Positions 39,699 to 51,300 are shown, counted from the stretch's first letter. The stretch: 64,000 nt of DNA from Amaurobius ferox (GCA_951213105.1 OX578145.1:12840707-12904706); one strand, 5' to 3'. The notes: generated by a model from the letters alone, not told the origin. Numbers and translations are program-made.

Positions 39699-40620
39699 TC
39701 TGATGTGGGCAATACATGACTTTCCTTATATAATGCAATGAATTTACTACTTTTACAGCTAAAAAAAATGTTATTCTTATAGTAGATACTTATATTATTT
39801 CCAAGATATTGCATTTTCTTCAATTAGTCGTCATTTTCATTGATTCAGCGTCATTTTTTTCAATTTGGCGAGATTTTTGTTAATTTGGCAACAATTAAAA
39901 ATGTCGCCAAGTTGGCGACATTCCGCCAAATTTGTCGCCAAAATCTCGCCAAGCGTTATGGACGGAGAAATAAGTTATTCTTACAGCAGATAAATGACTA
40001 TTGGCGTTCAAATACAAAAGTATTACTCAAAGTATCTTTTTTCATGAATGGAACGAGTTAGATCCATGAGAATGATGTCACCCAATTTATCGCATGGTAT
40101 TACATATGAAAAGTGAACATGTTTCTCAATAGAAATTTTTTTTTTTATTTTATATAACTTTTTGATAATTTTTTTGAAAAATGTGCAATATCTCGAGAAC
40201 GGTTCATGTTAGCGTTCTAAAATTTATTTCAATCGTTTTCTAATGACAAATTACATAAGAAATGTCTATTTGCGTAACTTTATTAGCGGTTTTGATTTTT
40301 TGACGATTTTTCCAAAATTTCATTCGAAAATTTAGGAGGGTTCTGATCATTCGATTGCGTATAAAAACAATAGGCTTCCAGTGTTTCCGGATTGTGATTT
40401 TTGTACCAAATTTCGTTCGAATCGGTCCATTCGTTCGTCAGTTGTCGTCTCCACAGTCTCACTGACACACACACACATACACACAGACATCACTTCAAAA
40501 ATGTTTGATTCGTGATCAGGGATGCTTGAAACGTGCTCTTCCGTCGAAAACTCAAATTCGAATTTTCGACCCCGTCACAATACTTTACGTCCTTATACAT
40601 TATGTATATAAGGAAAGTAA
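39699..40620 (+). mobile_element. Family A element, copy 4
   Basis: About 922 bp. The right terminus is duplicated: after GGAAAGTAA (40620) a second ATACATTATGTATATAAGGA then AAGTA follows to 40647. An extra ACGT interrupts the hairpin arm (ACTTTACGTCCTTATAC). Confidence 0.85.
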
Positions 40621-40648
40621 ATATACATTATGTATATAAGGAAAGTAG

Positions 40649-41575
40649 AAAACTATAATTGGAACATGGTCCTTTCTCTTGCAGTTTATTTCGATCACCA
40701 CTATTTCTTGATACTTTTGTTTTTTATGCGATTAGGGCAACTTTAGGGCGAACTTAGCAAGTTGGGAGAGGCAGATTATTTCAGAGAGTAGTAAAATATT
40801 TTTATGTTTATGCGGGTATAGCGAGGTTCATTTTACAAAAGGTTAAATTAAGTGAAGCACGTGAAGTAAAATCATCTCTCTAGAAGGACTTTCAGGAAGG
40901 AGGACGTGTGTGTATGGACAAATTCAGTAATTGTAGTTAAGTGTCAGAATCTCGTCATCGGTTCATGCATAAAGCAGCGCATCAGTACTAATAGAGAATG
41001 TTTTTTTAATTGCTTTTCACAACCGGTCTTTTTCGAGAACCATTCTCTCTTATTACTTATCTCGGAGGAATTCTTTTCGACGACAGGCCACATGTGTTCA
41101 TTTATTACACTGTGTGCGAATTCTCTTTCGGACTGCGCTAATCTTCTATTTAATGAATCAAACGTGGATTTGTCTATTCCCCTGTGTTATAGTATTTAGT
41201 GCTATTGCCATAAAAATTTTGAGTAACGGGGGGTAAAATATTATAAAAAAAACCCGCCCCCTGGCCACGCTATTGTTTAAATCGCCACAACACATGCAAT
41301 CTGATACAAAATGCATATTTTTTTAATATTGAATACTAGATATTATGAAATGAAATGCCGGGATCTTGAAACCAATATTCTGATGCAATTTTGCCTGATC
41401 CGATTTTCCCTTCCGTTCTAATTTTAACATCGAAACTAATACAAAAATGCCAGCATTTTCTATTGAGGAAATGCATAGATTGATTTTTCTGCCTTTTCCC
41501 GTACTGTTCTTTATTTTCATTGTTGTCATGGTTGAGAAAAAGCAACCCTAATATTTATGTATTCAAATTACGTGG
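40649..41575. other. Non-coding stretch of hh intron 2
   Basis: No coding relic was recognised. A 'CCCGCCCCCTGGCCACGCTATTG' type phrase (41256-41278) belongs to the G/C-rich scraps found near 30309 and 34525. Confidence 0.4.
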
Positions 41576-41712
41576 CAACTACATATCCAATTACAGTAGC
41601 CACAATGCATAAAATATAGAACATAAAATACAAGAATACTAAACAACTACATATCCAATTACAGTAGCCACAATGCATAAAAGTATAGAACATAAAATAC
41701 AAGAATACTAAA
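41576..41712. repeat. 68-bp tandem duplication
   Basis: CAACTACATATCCAATTACA at 41576 recurs at 41644, and the two units match apart from one added base (AAAATATAG versus AAAAGTATAG). Confidence 0.95.
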
Positions 41713-42400
41713 AAAAACCTGGTATAGGAATTAAAATTAAATTATCAATATCAGCACAATATGTATTAAAAAGATCAGCAAATTTAGACAGAAAATATCA
41801 TAATGGTGTGTAATTGTGTTTAATAGTAGTATTATGGAATTCAATTTTTTTTTCTTGCCTTCTATTTGGTAACAGGTACATATGGAATTTTAAGTAAGAA
41901 AGTAAAATAGGATAATAAATAGTATTATTTAAAATACTATGGAATCCGCCTTCTGCTCGTTACGCTCGCCAACCCCTGTGGCCTCGCGATAGTTCTGTTA
42001 GAACAGTATGCGGTCAGGACCTGATTAAGCCAATGTGGGGCCCAGGACATGGTGTTAATTGGGGTCCCCATACACTCACTTCTCACCAAATACATGCAAA
42101 AAAAATCACTAAGCAAATTTGGAAGTTTGGGACCACTGTCCCGAAGGCACTTCTGTACATGTAGAACTTTTATTTAAAAGTAAAACTTTAAAAGATGTAT
42201 AATAATTAAAGCTATTAACATATTTTCAAAATTTAAAATAAAAACTAACATTTATATTATTCAAATAATTAAATAATTATTTCTGATTAAAATGTTTTAG
42301 CACATAAAAAATTTAGGGGCCCAGGGCCGCGGCCCCAGAGGCCGGTGCGTTAATCAGACACTGTATATGCGAAACAGAAGAGTATGCTAACTGTTCTGGC
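41713..42400. other. Non-coding stretch of hh intron 2
   Basis: A GC-rich passage at 41943-42070 and another at 42313-42350 share GGGGCCCAGG. They look like an interspersed repeat of unknown class. Confidence 0.4.
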
Positions 42401-42480
42401 CTGAAGAAAGGGGCTTATAACACCCTCGAAACAATTGTAGTCGGACTAGAAGTTGTATGAGTTCTTGTATTACAACTAGC
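42401..42480 (+). mobile_element. Penelope-type terminus with hammerhead-like layout
   Basis: CTGAAGA (42401-42407), then AGGG (42409-42412) and CCCT (42423-42426) as a possible stem around a ten-base loop, then CGAAAC (42427-42432). The U of CUGAUGA is replaced by A. The tail differs from the 28 and 46 kb copies. Confidence 0.4.
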
Positions 42481-42799
42481 AGTTTGCTTTAGTGTTAAGA
42501 TAATGAGGTATTTGAAATTGACTGTGTCTTTTCGATGAATAATTTTTATTTTAACTCCAAGATCATCCACAATGGGTCCCCAAACTTAAAGCTTTGCATC
42601 AAAATGTTCCTTGAATGAGTCATTGTATCAAAATAATAAGTACCTTTTCAATTACAGGGCTTGACAAATCGGAATTTTTTATTACACTTACTTTTCTTGA
42701 ATTAAACGAAGAATACAAGCCAGCATGTGAACAATTTTTAACTATGAAAAGAAATATCTATAATACCAATTATGTAACTTTTCTGTAGCAGCAAGGACA

Positions 42800-45700
42800 A
42801 CAAAACAGTATTCCGTTTTTTGGAATTTATTATTTTTTCATTTGGCATTTCTACACTTCTAGGTCAATTTGTTTCCGAATCAAATAGCCACTATGGACCC
42901 TCTCACCACTTCAGCTTCAGAAACCTGCGGAACACCCCTAGACATAGAAGGAAGAACTGCATGGTTCAGAGCACTTGGGACGTTCCTTCAGTATCCTATT
43001 TGAGTCAAAGTTCTATTTTCATCTACGCTATTCCGGACAAATGCCCCCCCGCCATTGCTCGTCTGGACGAATCCAATTTAAAGCAGCTGTGAAGTCACTC
43101 CAGTAGTAGATTTTTAAGATCGGAATTTTTAAATCAGTGATAAGAGTAGCCCCCCACCCCATCTTGTCCCAATGCAGCATGCGAGCAACTCAAGGTGAAG
43201 AATTGTTATTTTCTTTGGGGGGGGGGGGGGGAGCTAAAATTCACCCATCTAATTCTCCTTTCAGAAATATGCAAGTAGCGTTTGCCTGTTTACTCGTATC
43301 ACAAAAAATGTGACGTTCTGATTTCGTCCAGTCTTAGATTAACGCACCTAGGTATTTTAACAGTTGTGAACAAAATCAGCTTTTTGCACCAATTTAAAAA
43401 GTGTTTAGCTAAGCTTCCGGGAAATTCTTTACCCCATTTTAACTTTAAAGTCCAGCTCTCTTGCATAATCAGTTTTGGAATGAGGGTCGCGAGAGCAAAT
43501 ACACTATAACCCGAAAAAAGCAAAGTATGCTTGGTCACCAGTAACTGGTTTGCACCTTTAAAGATCAATTTTACAAGATAGTTCATCATTTTCCAGATCC
43601 CAAATTAAACCTAGAACGGACAGCTTCAAAGTGCGATCAGTCAGACAAATCATTCCAACATAAGCATTCAATTATTATCCTCGTAGATTAAATTTAGCCT
43701 ATGATAATAACAAATCAGATTCAACAATACATTTGTCAGCTTCTTTTAAACTTTTTAGACTACATGCACAGTTATATGCGTAAAATAAATCTTGCAATAT
43801 TTTGATAGTGGAGGAAAGGATTTTCACAGAGTTTCGTCTAAATGGTAGTTTATTGTAGCAGCCAATAAGAACGGTCTGTAATTTACACAGAATACTACCC
43901 GTCTATGTCGATAAGTTTTCTACTCATTTTCTTCGCCCTTATCATAAAAATCGCAAGTAGTCCAGATCATTTTTTCTTATGCCAATTTGAAGAAAAGCTT
44001 TTCCTATATCAGACACACTAATTCATCCGAAATTTTCAAGATATTGGAGGTATATTGATGTATAATCTCAATTAGATTAGGTTCCTTCTCCAAATGCAGT
44101 CGTTTAATAGCTGATACCCCTACATATGAGCCGAAGCATCAAATGCAATTCTCACTTTACTGGCTTTACTTGATTCTTTAATTACAGGTCTACGCGGGAG
44201 GTAATGTACGCACGCGAGTCTTACCCATCACCTTTTCCATCGGAACCGATCAACAGCTTAATTTCAGGTTCAACTGCGATCGTGTGTCTCTCTATCTGAA
44301 CCAGTAACACGGATATCGTATTCATGTAATTCCCGTATCCAAGGCCCATTTGGTACCGTTCCAATATCAGAATATATAATTAGTTGATTGAAACAACATA
44401 AATTAAATTAATAACTATTATCAATGCTACTCAATTAACTTCATATTTACGGTGCAACTGTGTTGCTACACCCCAAAAACTTATATGCTAATTAAATTTC
44501 ACCTACGCTTTCACATTCAGTCACATGTGCCTTTTCAGAACCCGTATCTATGATAACCCTTACAGTTTTTTCTCAATTTTTGTTTCTCAATTTAACAATT
44601 CATCACCCAGGCCATCCAGATCAGCCAAAGGGTATAGATGTAGAGAATTTAACAATTAAAATTTGTTTGGAAGTAGCCGATCTGCTAGTCAAAACACGGT
44701 CTTCACTTTCTCTTCTAATTGTTTTAAAACCAAGCTGGTTGTTGTAAGAAGAAATGTTTGGCCATAACAGAGTATCTTTTACTGCATATGATACATTTTA
44801 CCTTCAGTTTACAGTTACGAGCTATATGTATGATTTGTAATTAAACATATAAAAGAAACCCTGTTTTTCAAAATTATATTTTTCGTAGCATCATAAATGA
44901 GCAATAATGCAAGCAATTCTCCGGTAAATATGATTTTTCACAAAATATACATGCTTGATTGATCTTTTTCATTACAATTTCATCTGTAGATAGATGTGTC
45001 ACTATTAAACAAATCAACAGTAAAAACATTTTCACAAAAAAAAAATAGAACGTTTGGACTACTTTTTGATGTTATCACATTCAAAACCAACGCGCCAATA
45101 TAACCCGTTCTTCAAAAACATTTTTCAAAAATCGAAGAAGAGGGTCAAGATCATTCTTACCTTTTGTATCCGATGAATTCCTGCTTTTTCCCAGATTCTA
45201 AACATTTCTGCGAGAAGGCAAGATGCCACTAATAGAAAGACAATACTGGCGTGTTTATCCTGTCATTCAGAGGGATTCCAACGAATAGAATTAAGTTTCC
45301 AAGTTGCCATACAGCGACGATAGTCTTCCACTATTGTTGGACAAGGCTAACTATAAGAGATCGCGCACAATAAACTTGGATTAGAGTGTCTTCAAGTCTA
45401 AAATGTTGTTTTAAATGGCTAATCACCTTATCATAATTTTCCGCTGTAGTTGGAAAACTATTCACGATATCTTTTACTTTAGCCTTAGGTGACGTTGCTT
45501 GAATTAAAAATATAAATATTGAGTGGTTGATTATCCATTAAAGGATCTTCATGTATCTTTTTGAAGGTATTCCAAAAGTTCAGCCAGGATCGAATATTGC
45601 ACGATCTAAACAGTTGACACTCCCTTCAGTCGATTTAACACCCACATTAGTCGATTTAATGTTCACTTCAGCCGATGTAACAGTAAACATTCACTTCAGT

Positions 45701-45900
45701 CGATCTAACAGTTAACGCTAATTTCAGTCGATCTAACAGTTAAATAAAGGCCATGCCTTGGTCTGCCGCCACACAACTTTGACTGCCAAATAAGAAAACG
45801 CTTACCGTTTGCGCAAGCGCTTTCCAAAATCGTCAGCTGGGTCTGGGTAATCGATTCAGCGCACTTCCTATACTGGACTTATTCGCGCGAGTTAAAACGT
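42800..45900 (-). pseudogene. BEL/Pao retrotransposon gag-pol relic, antisense to hh
   Basis: Minus-strand translation in several frames gives, from high to low coordinate: a Gag block starting WLNFWNTFKKIHED (from about 45586) and KAKVKDIVNSFPTTAENYDK; ASCLLAEMFRIWEKAG (about 45220); a zinc-knuckle piece HIARNC (about 44828-44811); the protease motif IIDTGS (DTGS at 44548-44537) and KLLIGSDG; reverse transcriptase IAFDASAH (about 44146), LDYLRFL, PFLLAATINYHL and FYAYNC (43783-43766, where the catalytic D-D is lost); the connection KLIMQESWTLKLKWGKEFP (about 43500); RNase H ELLACCIG (about 43192) and YYWSDFTAALNWIRPDEQW (about 43108-43050); and KLKWWEGP (about 42915). This is the normal BEL/Pao order. 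Frameshifts and stops abound and no integrase was found. A piece with gag N-terminal feel reaches about 45900. LTRs were not located. Confidence 0.88.
45605..45745. repeat. Short tandem repeat of TCAGTCGATCTAACA-like units
   Basis: TTCAGTCGAT(C/T)TAACA recurs about five times with spacers of variable length (AGTTAACGCTAA, GTAAACATTCAC). It lies inside the Gag part of the BEL/Pao relic and breaks its frame. Confidence 0.75.
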
Positions 45901-46019
45901 TTCGAAATTTATATTTATTAACGTACAAACCAACCAAATGATGAAAGATATGTTGTAATATCGTATCTATAGAATATACATCGAACTGACTAAGCGAGCG
46001 AATGAGGGATGGGTAGCAT

Positions 46020-46480
46020 CAAAATAATCGAGTACTTCGCCACGTTAGCTAGAATCTTGGTTTTGGTGTCAACCAATCCGCCCCAGCTTCGAGATCAAGG
46101 AGAAATTTAATATTTAAAAATTGAAATGAGCGGGACAGTGCAAAGGAATAATCAAAATACTCAAAATCACTTTGCTTAATTATCGAGTACGTCCACTCTA
46201 GCTGGAATCTTCGTTTTGGTCTTATTCAATCAGTGTCTCGGTTTCCGCATCAAAGAAAAGATCTAATATTTCGAAAATTCGAATTAGGTGTGATGATGCA
46301 AAGGAATAATTGAAAAATTCAAAACCACTTTTCGGAATGATCGGAGCCAGAATCTTTGTTTTAGTCTCTTTCGATACGTCCTAGATTCCAGAGCAACGAA
46401 AATTTTGTGAGTTAGGGATGACAATGTCAAGGGATTTAAAGAAAAACAAAAAAACTTGCACCACTTTACCTCTTAAAAGT
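46020..46480. repeat. About 157-bp tandem repeat, three degenerate units
   Basis: TCGAGTAC.....GCTAGAATCTTGGTTTTGGT at about 46028 recurs as TCGAGTACGTCC...GCTGGAATCTTCG at about 46184 and as TCGGAGCCAGAATCTTTG at about 46340. Each is followed by a GCAAAGGAATAAT(C/T)(A/G)AAA-like phrase. It sits just upstream of the antisense BEL/Pao gag and could be its leader or LTR region. Confidence 0.65.
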
Positions 46481-46751
46481 GTGCGCCATTCCATTTTTAT
46501 GATAGAAACTGCACCATTACTAGAAAAGCACCCAGCGATGCCCGGGAATTAAGATTCAGACCTCTGATTAAAAATACACCAGAACTTACATCAAATTCTC
46601 GAAAACCAAAGAACACGTTAACAATACGCTTGATTATTAAATTAAAAAATACCCACTGCGCCAATGGTGTAAAAATGGAAATTCTGCGAGAATGTCTCGG
46701 AACATCTGTCCTTGACAGATTATGTCTTCAACAGACAAAGGGTATATATAG

Positions 46752-47017
46752 TATTAAATTAAAGACAACCAACATAGTTTTAAAAAGTCATTTAATAAAA
46801 CTACCTTCCTCGATGTACATAAGTTTACTAAGCCAATGCGGTTTCGGGCATCACCATGTCCTTCATCAGAATTCAGAGGTGAAATGTTTCATTTCGTCAT
46901 TGATGAAGGGCATGGTGATGCCCGAAAGCGCATTGGCTTAGTAAACTTATGTACATCGAGGAAGGTAGTTTTATTAAATGACTTTTTAAAACTATGTTGG
47001 TTGTTTTTAATTTAATA
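46752..47017. repeat. Near-perfect 117-bp inverted repeat, 32-base spacer
   Basis: The left arm (46752-46868) and right arm (46901-47017) are reverse complements at all but three of 117 positions by eye. The centre is GAATTCAGAGGTGAAATGTT and 12 more bases. Each arm, read outward, has the Penelope-type terminus with hammerhead-like core: on + from 46900, TGATGA, GGGCAT (46908-46913), GGTG, ATGCCC (46918-46923), GAAA; on - from 46869, CTGATGA, GGACAT, loop, ATGCCC, GAAAC. It lies in hh intron 2, about 1 kb before exon 3. Confidence 0.95.
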
Positions 47018-47694
47018 GTTTATTAAAGTTGAAGTGCATCCATTTTATTTATTTAGCGTATATATAGATTCAAGAAAATTCACCTATTCCTCGAGCGAGG
47101 ATTCTGCTTAAACTTCGTTTGAGGGAGAATTTTTCGCTATTTCCGATGGTGTTAAGATGGAAACTCTGTAATAATATTTTCGATCGTCAAGGGACCGATT
47201 TGTGTGAAAATCGTTCAAAATCATACTAAAACATAAAATAACCCAAAATTTAATTCGAATTTAAAAAGAATATGGTACATGGTCCTGAAGTATCTGTGTA
47301 TCCTGAAGTATCTGACCAGACTCTCACACACCAACAGACTCCCTTTTCTTATTACAGATTTGAAACGGATTTTGATATTCAGAACTTTTATTCAGTATGT
47401 AAGTGTTACATTTAGTGACCACTAGCCAGTGTTTCTCTCAGGCATACCTCCATGAAGGGGAGGGGAGGGGGTATGCCTGACCTCCCACACCGGAGACATT
47501 TTATGTTAATCTAGTTTTTATTTATGTGCCACAGCATTTATATATATTTATATATGGCAAATAGGAAACTTGCCCCCTTAAAATTTCATTCGCCCCCCCC
47601 CCCACACACACACCGGCCAAACGTCTTGAAAGAAACACTGCCACTAGCTATTGAGAACACGGGTAAAATAGCTAGTTTTAAATCAAAATCAATC
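47018..47694. other. Non-coding stretch of hh intron 2
   Basis: A G-rich patch (47456-47472) and a C-run with an AC tail (47594-47614) are present. No coding relic was recognised. Confidence 0.4.
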
Positions 47695-47910
47695 CGACGC
47701 GGTGGTCGAATGGCCAAGGCAAGCGTTTCCTAACGATCATTCGGCTGCCGGGTTGTGGGTTCGAGTCCCACCTTCAGGCATGGATGTTGTGTCATTGGGA
47801 GCGGTGTGTTCCGACCCCCACTAGTGCGCTGGGGTAACGTCATATGACGGTTCTGGCCGATGTATAGGCGAATGATGAAATATCAAATGCCTGGCCATTG
47901 GAAAAAAAAA
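47695..47910 (+). mobile_element. tRNA-derived SINE
   Basis: The head is GACGCGGTGGTCGAATGGCC then AAGGC (A box) and GGGTTGTGGGTTCGAGTCCC (B box and T-arm). The body includes GTGTGTTCCGACCCCCACTA and TGACGGTTCTGGCCGATGTA, and the 3' end is a nine-base A-run at about 47902-47910. The long variable region looks Leu/Ser-like. The A tail is only about 80 bp before the exon 3 acceptor. Confidence 0.82.
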
Positions 47911-47989
47911 ATATCAAAACTAACTGAAGTCAGAAATGACAACTTTTTGAAAACCTAATTTTACATATTTTATTTTCTCCCTTTTTCAG

Positions 47990-48702
47990 AATCAGCTGAT
48001 GCAGCTCGATCTGGAGGATGCTTCAGCGAGGATGCCACCGTGCAAACCCCCCAGGGACCCGTGAAGATGTCCGAGCTCCGCATCGGCGACAGTGTACTCG
48101 TCGTCATGCCAAACGGCAGACTAGACTACAGTGAAGTCATTTTGTTCATGGACAGGAATGCAAACGAGAGTCGTTTGTTCAACACAATAGTGACAGAAAG
48201 TGGTGCGAAAGTTACTGTAACCCCTAGTCACTTGATATTTGTAAGTGGCGACAAAAGGACACTCGACATATCGGAAGGATATGTGACATTTGTTAAAAAT
48301 ATAGAAATTGGTGATTACATATACGTTAGTAAAAATGTGTCGCAAAACAGAACGCAAGCCGGTGATGGCAATATTGCATTGGAAAAAGTCATAGAAGTGA
48401 TTTCATCTAGTGAGAAAGGTTCTTTCGCGCCATTAACAAGAGAAGGAAACGTGGTGGTAAGCAATGTTGTTACATCTTGCTACGCGCTTTTGCACGATCA
48501 AACAGTAGCTCATTTGGCTTTCTTACCAATGAGATTAATGATCAACTTCAAACATGCAGTTTTGCACATTTTGAAAAAATTACATTTTGTACAGCTAAGA
48601 ACTCCAAAGACCATTTCCCCTCAGAAGGGAATACACTGGTACGCAAAACTGCTTTACGATGTAGCGCATTACTTATTACCGGCAAGCTACCTTTATCTAT
48701 AA
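47990..48702 (+). CDS. hh: hedgehog, last coding exon (Hint autoprocessing domain)
   Basis: After acceptor CTTTTTCAG the split codon plus ESADAARSGG completes HH-N. The autocleavage site is GGCF: Gly 48016-48018 and the nucleophile Cys 48019-48021. The remaining 227 residues are HH-C. Catalytic residues are in place: the Asp of LFMDRN (48151-48153) that activates cholesterol, the TPSH block with Thr 48220-48222 and His 48229-48231 for the N-S shift, and Cys of TSCYA (48478-48480). The FAPLTREGNVVV block and the sterol-recognition tail with GIHWYAKLLYDV follow; the stop is TAA 48700-48702. The frame is unbroken. HH-C is about the size of the Drosophila domain, with a one-residue shorter spacing from Cys to Asp. 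It should cleave HH-N and attach cholesterol in the secretory pathway. Confidence 0.98.
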
Positions 48703-49200
48703 CGGTGAGATCAACTTGCTATAAATTGATGGAAAAATCTGCAACTGGAGCTAAGATCTGACTCAGAATTTGTCTGTTCCCTATCTTGTCAAGCCTATTT
48801 ATCGCATAACACACACACACACATACACGTATTTATTTTGTAAACAAATATAAAGAGAACTAGAGAGGTTGAACTAACACTTGTGATTCTTCGATAATTT
48901 CAGTCAATAAGGAACTCATTCTGCGTAGAAGCCAAGTATCTCACCAGCAGCATATGGAAAACACAAACTTTTAATAGATTGATTTTAATGAATTGAGATT
49001 TTTTATTGATTATACACACACATTTCACTGTCAATGATGAGATTAAATTTCGTAAACGCAGCTTTTGCACGCTTCCTGCCTCAAGAAAAGAAAAAAAAAA
49101 TCAGTGTTTTGCAGTGAGTGTGATAAAGTTCTCACAAACTGCCTTTATTTATACATTTGTGTGCTATATAGTGGCGTAGAAAAATGAAAAAATAAATAAA
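48703..49200 (+). other. hh: Presumed hh 3' UTR with poly(A) signal candidate
   Basis: AT-rich sequence with an (AC)n scrap at about 48808-48826. The nearest AATAAA pair is at 49191-49200. No transcript evidence is available, so the end is a guess. Confidence 0.3.
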
Positions 49201-51268
49201 TAAACGTTTTGAAAAGCAACAACTTTAAATCCGAAAACAAATATTTATTTTCTTGCTAATTAAGCCACAGCCTTACGCTTATATACGGAGCTGTTGAATT
49301 TCCTACAAGCAAGATTAATTGTTGATTACTATTGATGTTTAAAATTACCAATTTTATATTTAAAATGTTAAAAAATGTTGAAATATTGTATTTTGTGAAT
49401 AGCAATTAAAAGTTTTTTTTTATTAAAATGATAGTGGTGTTTCTTAAAACTTTTATGATTATCAAGATACGTATTATTCAGTAAATATCACTGTGAAATA
49501 TTTTTTTTTAATATTATTGATCTATTTGGGTTCATTATTGGCCATGCACATTTTAAAATTTCCACCAATTAATACTTGAATAACTTTAGGCCAATATTGA
49601 AAGCTAGAAAATCCAATGTAATTATAGATTTCAAGAAATAGGTGGAATTACTCTGGGAGCCAAGGCGAGGTATTTTGGCTGTACAACTTTTTGTGGTCTT
49701 GAGTTTAACGTTAATATTAATAAGAGCATGTGAAGGTTTCAGGAAATGTTGGGTACCATGAACGTGCCACTGGCCAACTTTCAGAATTCCTGATAGTGGC
49801 ACCACCTGAATAGAAAATTTGTTTTTATATACCCTTGATCTCATTTTGTCAGAATTGACAAAAAAAAAAAAAAAAAAAAAAGATTACATATATCTTTCAT
49901 ACCATTGGTTCAACAATCATGTATTGAAAATGTGTCTATCATCCTTTTACCCAAAATATGGCATGTGCCATAATCTTGAGCAATTATGAATGTAAGCGAT
50001 AAATTCCAAATATATTCTAAAAAAAAGTTTTTTAATGATTGACATAATTTTGTAAATAAGGTTAATTGCTGTTTTAAAAAAGTGAAGAAAATAAAATCAA
50101 TAGGACAGTTTTCATGTTATTTTGGCATGAGGTGCAGAAAAGTTTTCTATCTAATCATACTCATCATTATCACTCGCATTTAAACAACCATATTTTTATG
50201 CAGAGCACTTCCCAAATATTAAAATTTCGTCTCATGCAAGAGAAACGTTATCTGGCACTGGAATCGAAAGTAAACTTCGTGAAGTTCAATTCTTTGAGTA
50301 GTAACTTGGCCAGGACCAAGAGTATCAGACACAGGACCACCTTAACACTTTCCGGTATTGATTAGTACTGGCAGAACTGTGGTTAATAATAACCACAGTA
50401 CGCATAAGCAAAGAATTCTATGATGATTGTTTCTTTTCATAAATTTATCCAATTACGAAAATGCATATGTCAATTTAAGTAGATATTTTGAAGTTATTTA
50501 CTAAAATTAATCTAATCAAATTTTGGAACAAGTTAGGTTTACGGAATAAAAAGATTGTTCTGAGTTTTGCTTACATGTGTCATCGAGCTATACTGGAAGT
50601 ATTTAATTCCTACTTTAATAATACTTTGAACTTGCTATGCGTTTGGATGTAACCTTCTGATAAAATAAGTCTATATAAGGTTTAGTTAAAGCTTATAAAA
50701 TATCTTTAAATGAAATAATTTAATTTTAAAGATTGAAATTGTAAAATTTAGCTTGTTTGCTTGCTATTAGTAATAATAAAAAACATCAAACAGTGTAAAA
50801 ATATTTTTCAACTGACTGATATGCAGAAGTGTAAAAAAAAAAAAAACTCAAAGTCTAATCTCTTTATATTGAGAAGTACAAACTTTAGTGCATTTATTGT
50901 TTAAAACCTTAAAAGCTATTCAAAAATGTACAGAGAACAGAAGAGATCATCAGATTTTAAATCTCCGAGATGAATGACACTATTAAAGAGTGTCTTCCCG
51001 GCCGTCCAAATAGTTGCTCTTAGTCCTCTGGACGAGTCGGACGGTCTGGGTTTTCAACTATTAAAGAGTGTATTAATTCAACTCATTGAAAAGTGTTTAT
51101 TCCCTTTATTGATCACTCCAAAAACAGTGATTTAATCTTTTCGATGGGTGAAAAAAAATTATATTTGCCAAGTGTATATATTCACCCCTTTCGATAGGTA
51201 GAAAAACCACTTTTGCTTAGAGTGAATAGTCATTCTTTGGGGGCTGGCTCAATTTTAAATCTGTCTTA
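49201..51268. other. Non-coding stretch
   Basis: A 23-base A-run is at about 49859-49881. GACGAGTCGGACGGTCTGGG (51025-51044) is shared with 37170-37195 in the opposite direction. No coding relic was recognised. Confidence 0.4.
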
Positions 51269-51300
51269 GTGACTATTTACTCTTTTTGAGTAAATAGTCA
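51269..51300. other. 13-bp perfect hairpin
   Basis: TGACTATTTACTC and GAGTAAATAGTCA face each other around a T-rich five-base loop; neighbouring sequence (51220-51310) repeats AGTGAATAGTCA-like pieces. Confidence 0.8.

Larger units (their letters stand above)
36550..47989 (+). other. hh: hh intron 2
   Basis: 11.4 kb between donor GTGAGT (36550) and acceptor CTTTTTCAG (47981-47989). It contains a family B scrap, two tRNA-derived heads, families D, C and A, a BEL/Pao relic in antisense, a 157-bp tandem block and the 117-bp palindrome, listed separately. Between about 37150 and 38690 it carries several copies of a TCGATACTATAAGTGTGCAA-like phrase and otherwise nothing recognised. Confidence 0.9.

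Noticed and set aside
48477..48761. A 94-codon frame overlapping the hh stop region in another frame
   Set aside because: Shadow of the hh coding sequence; no independent motif.
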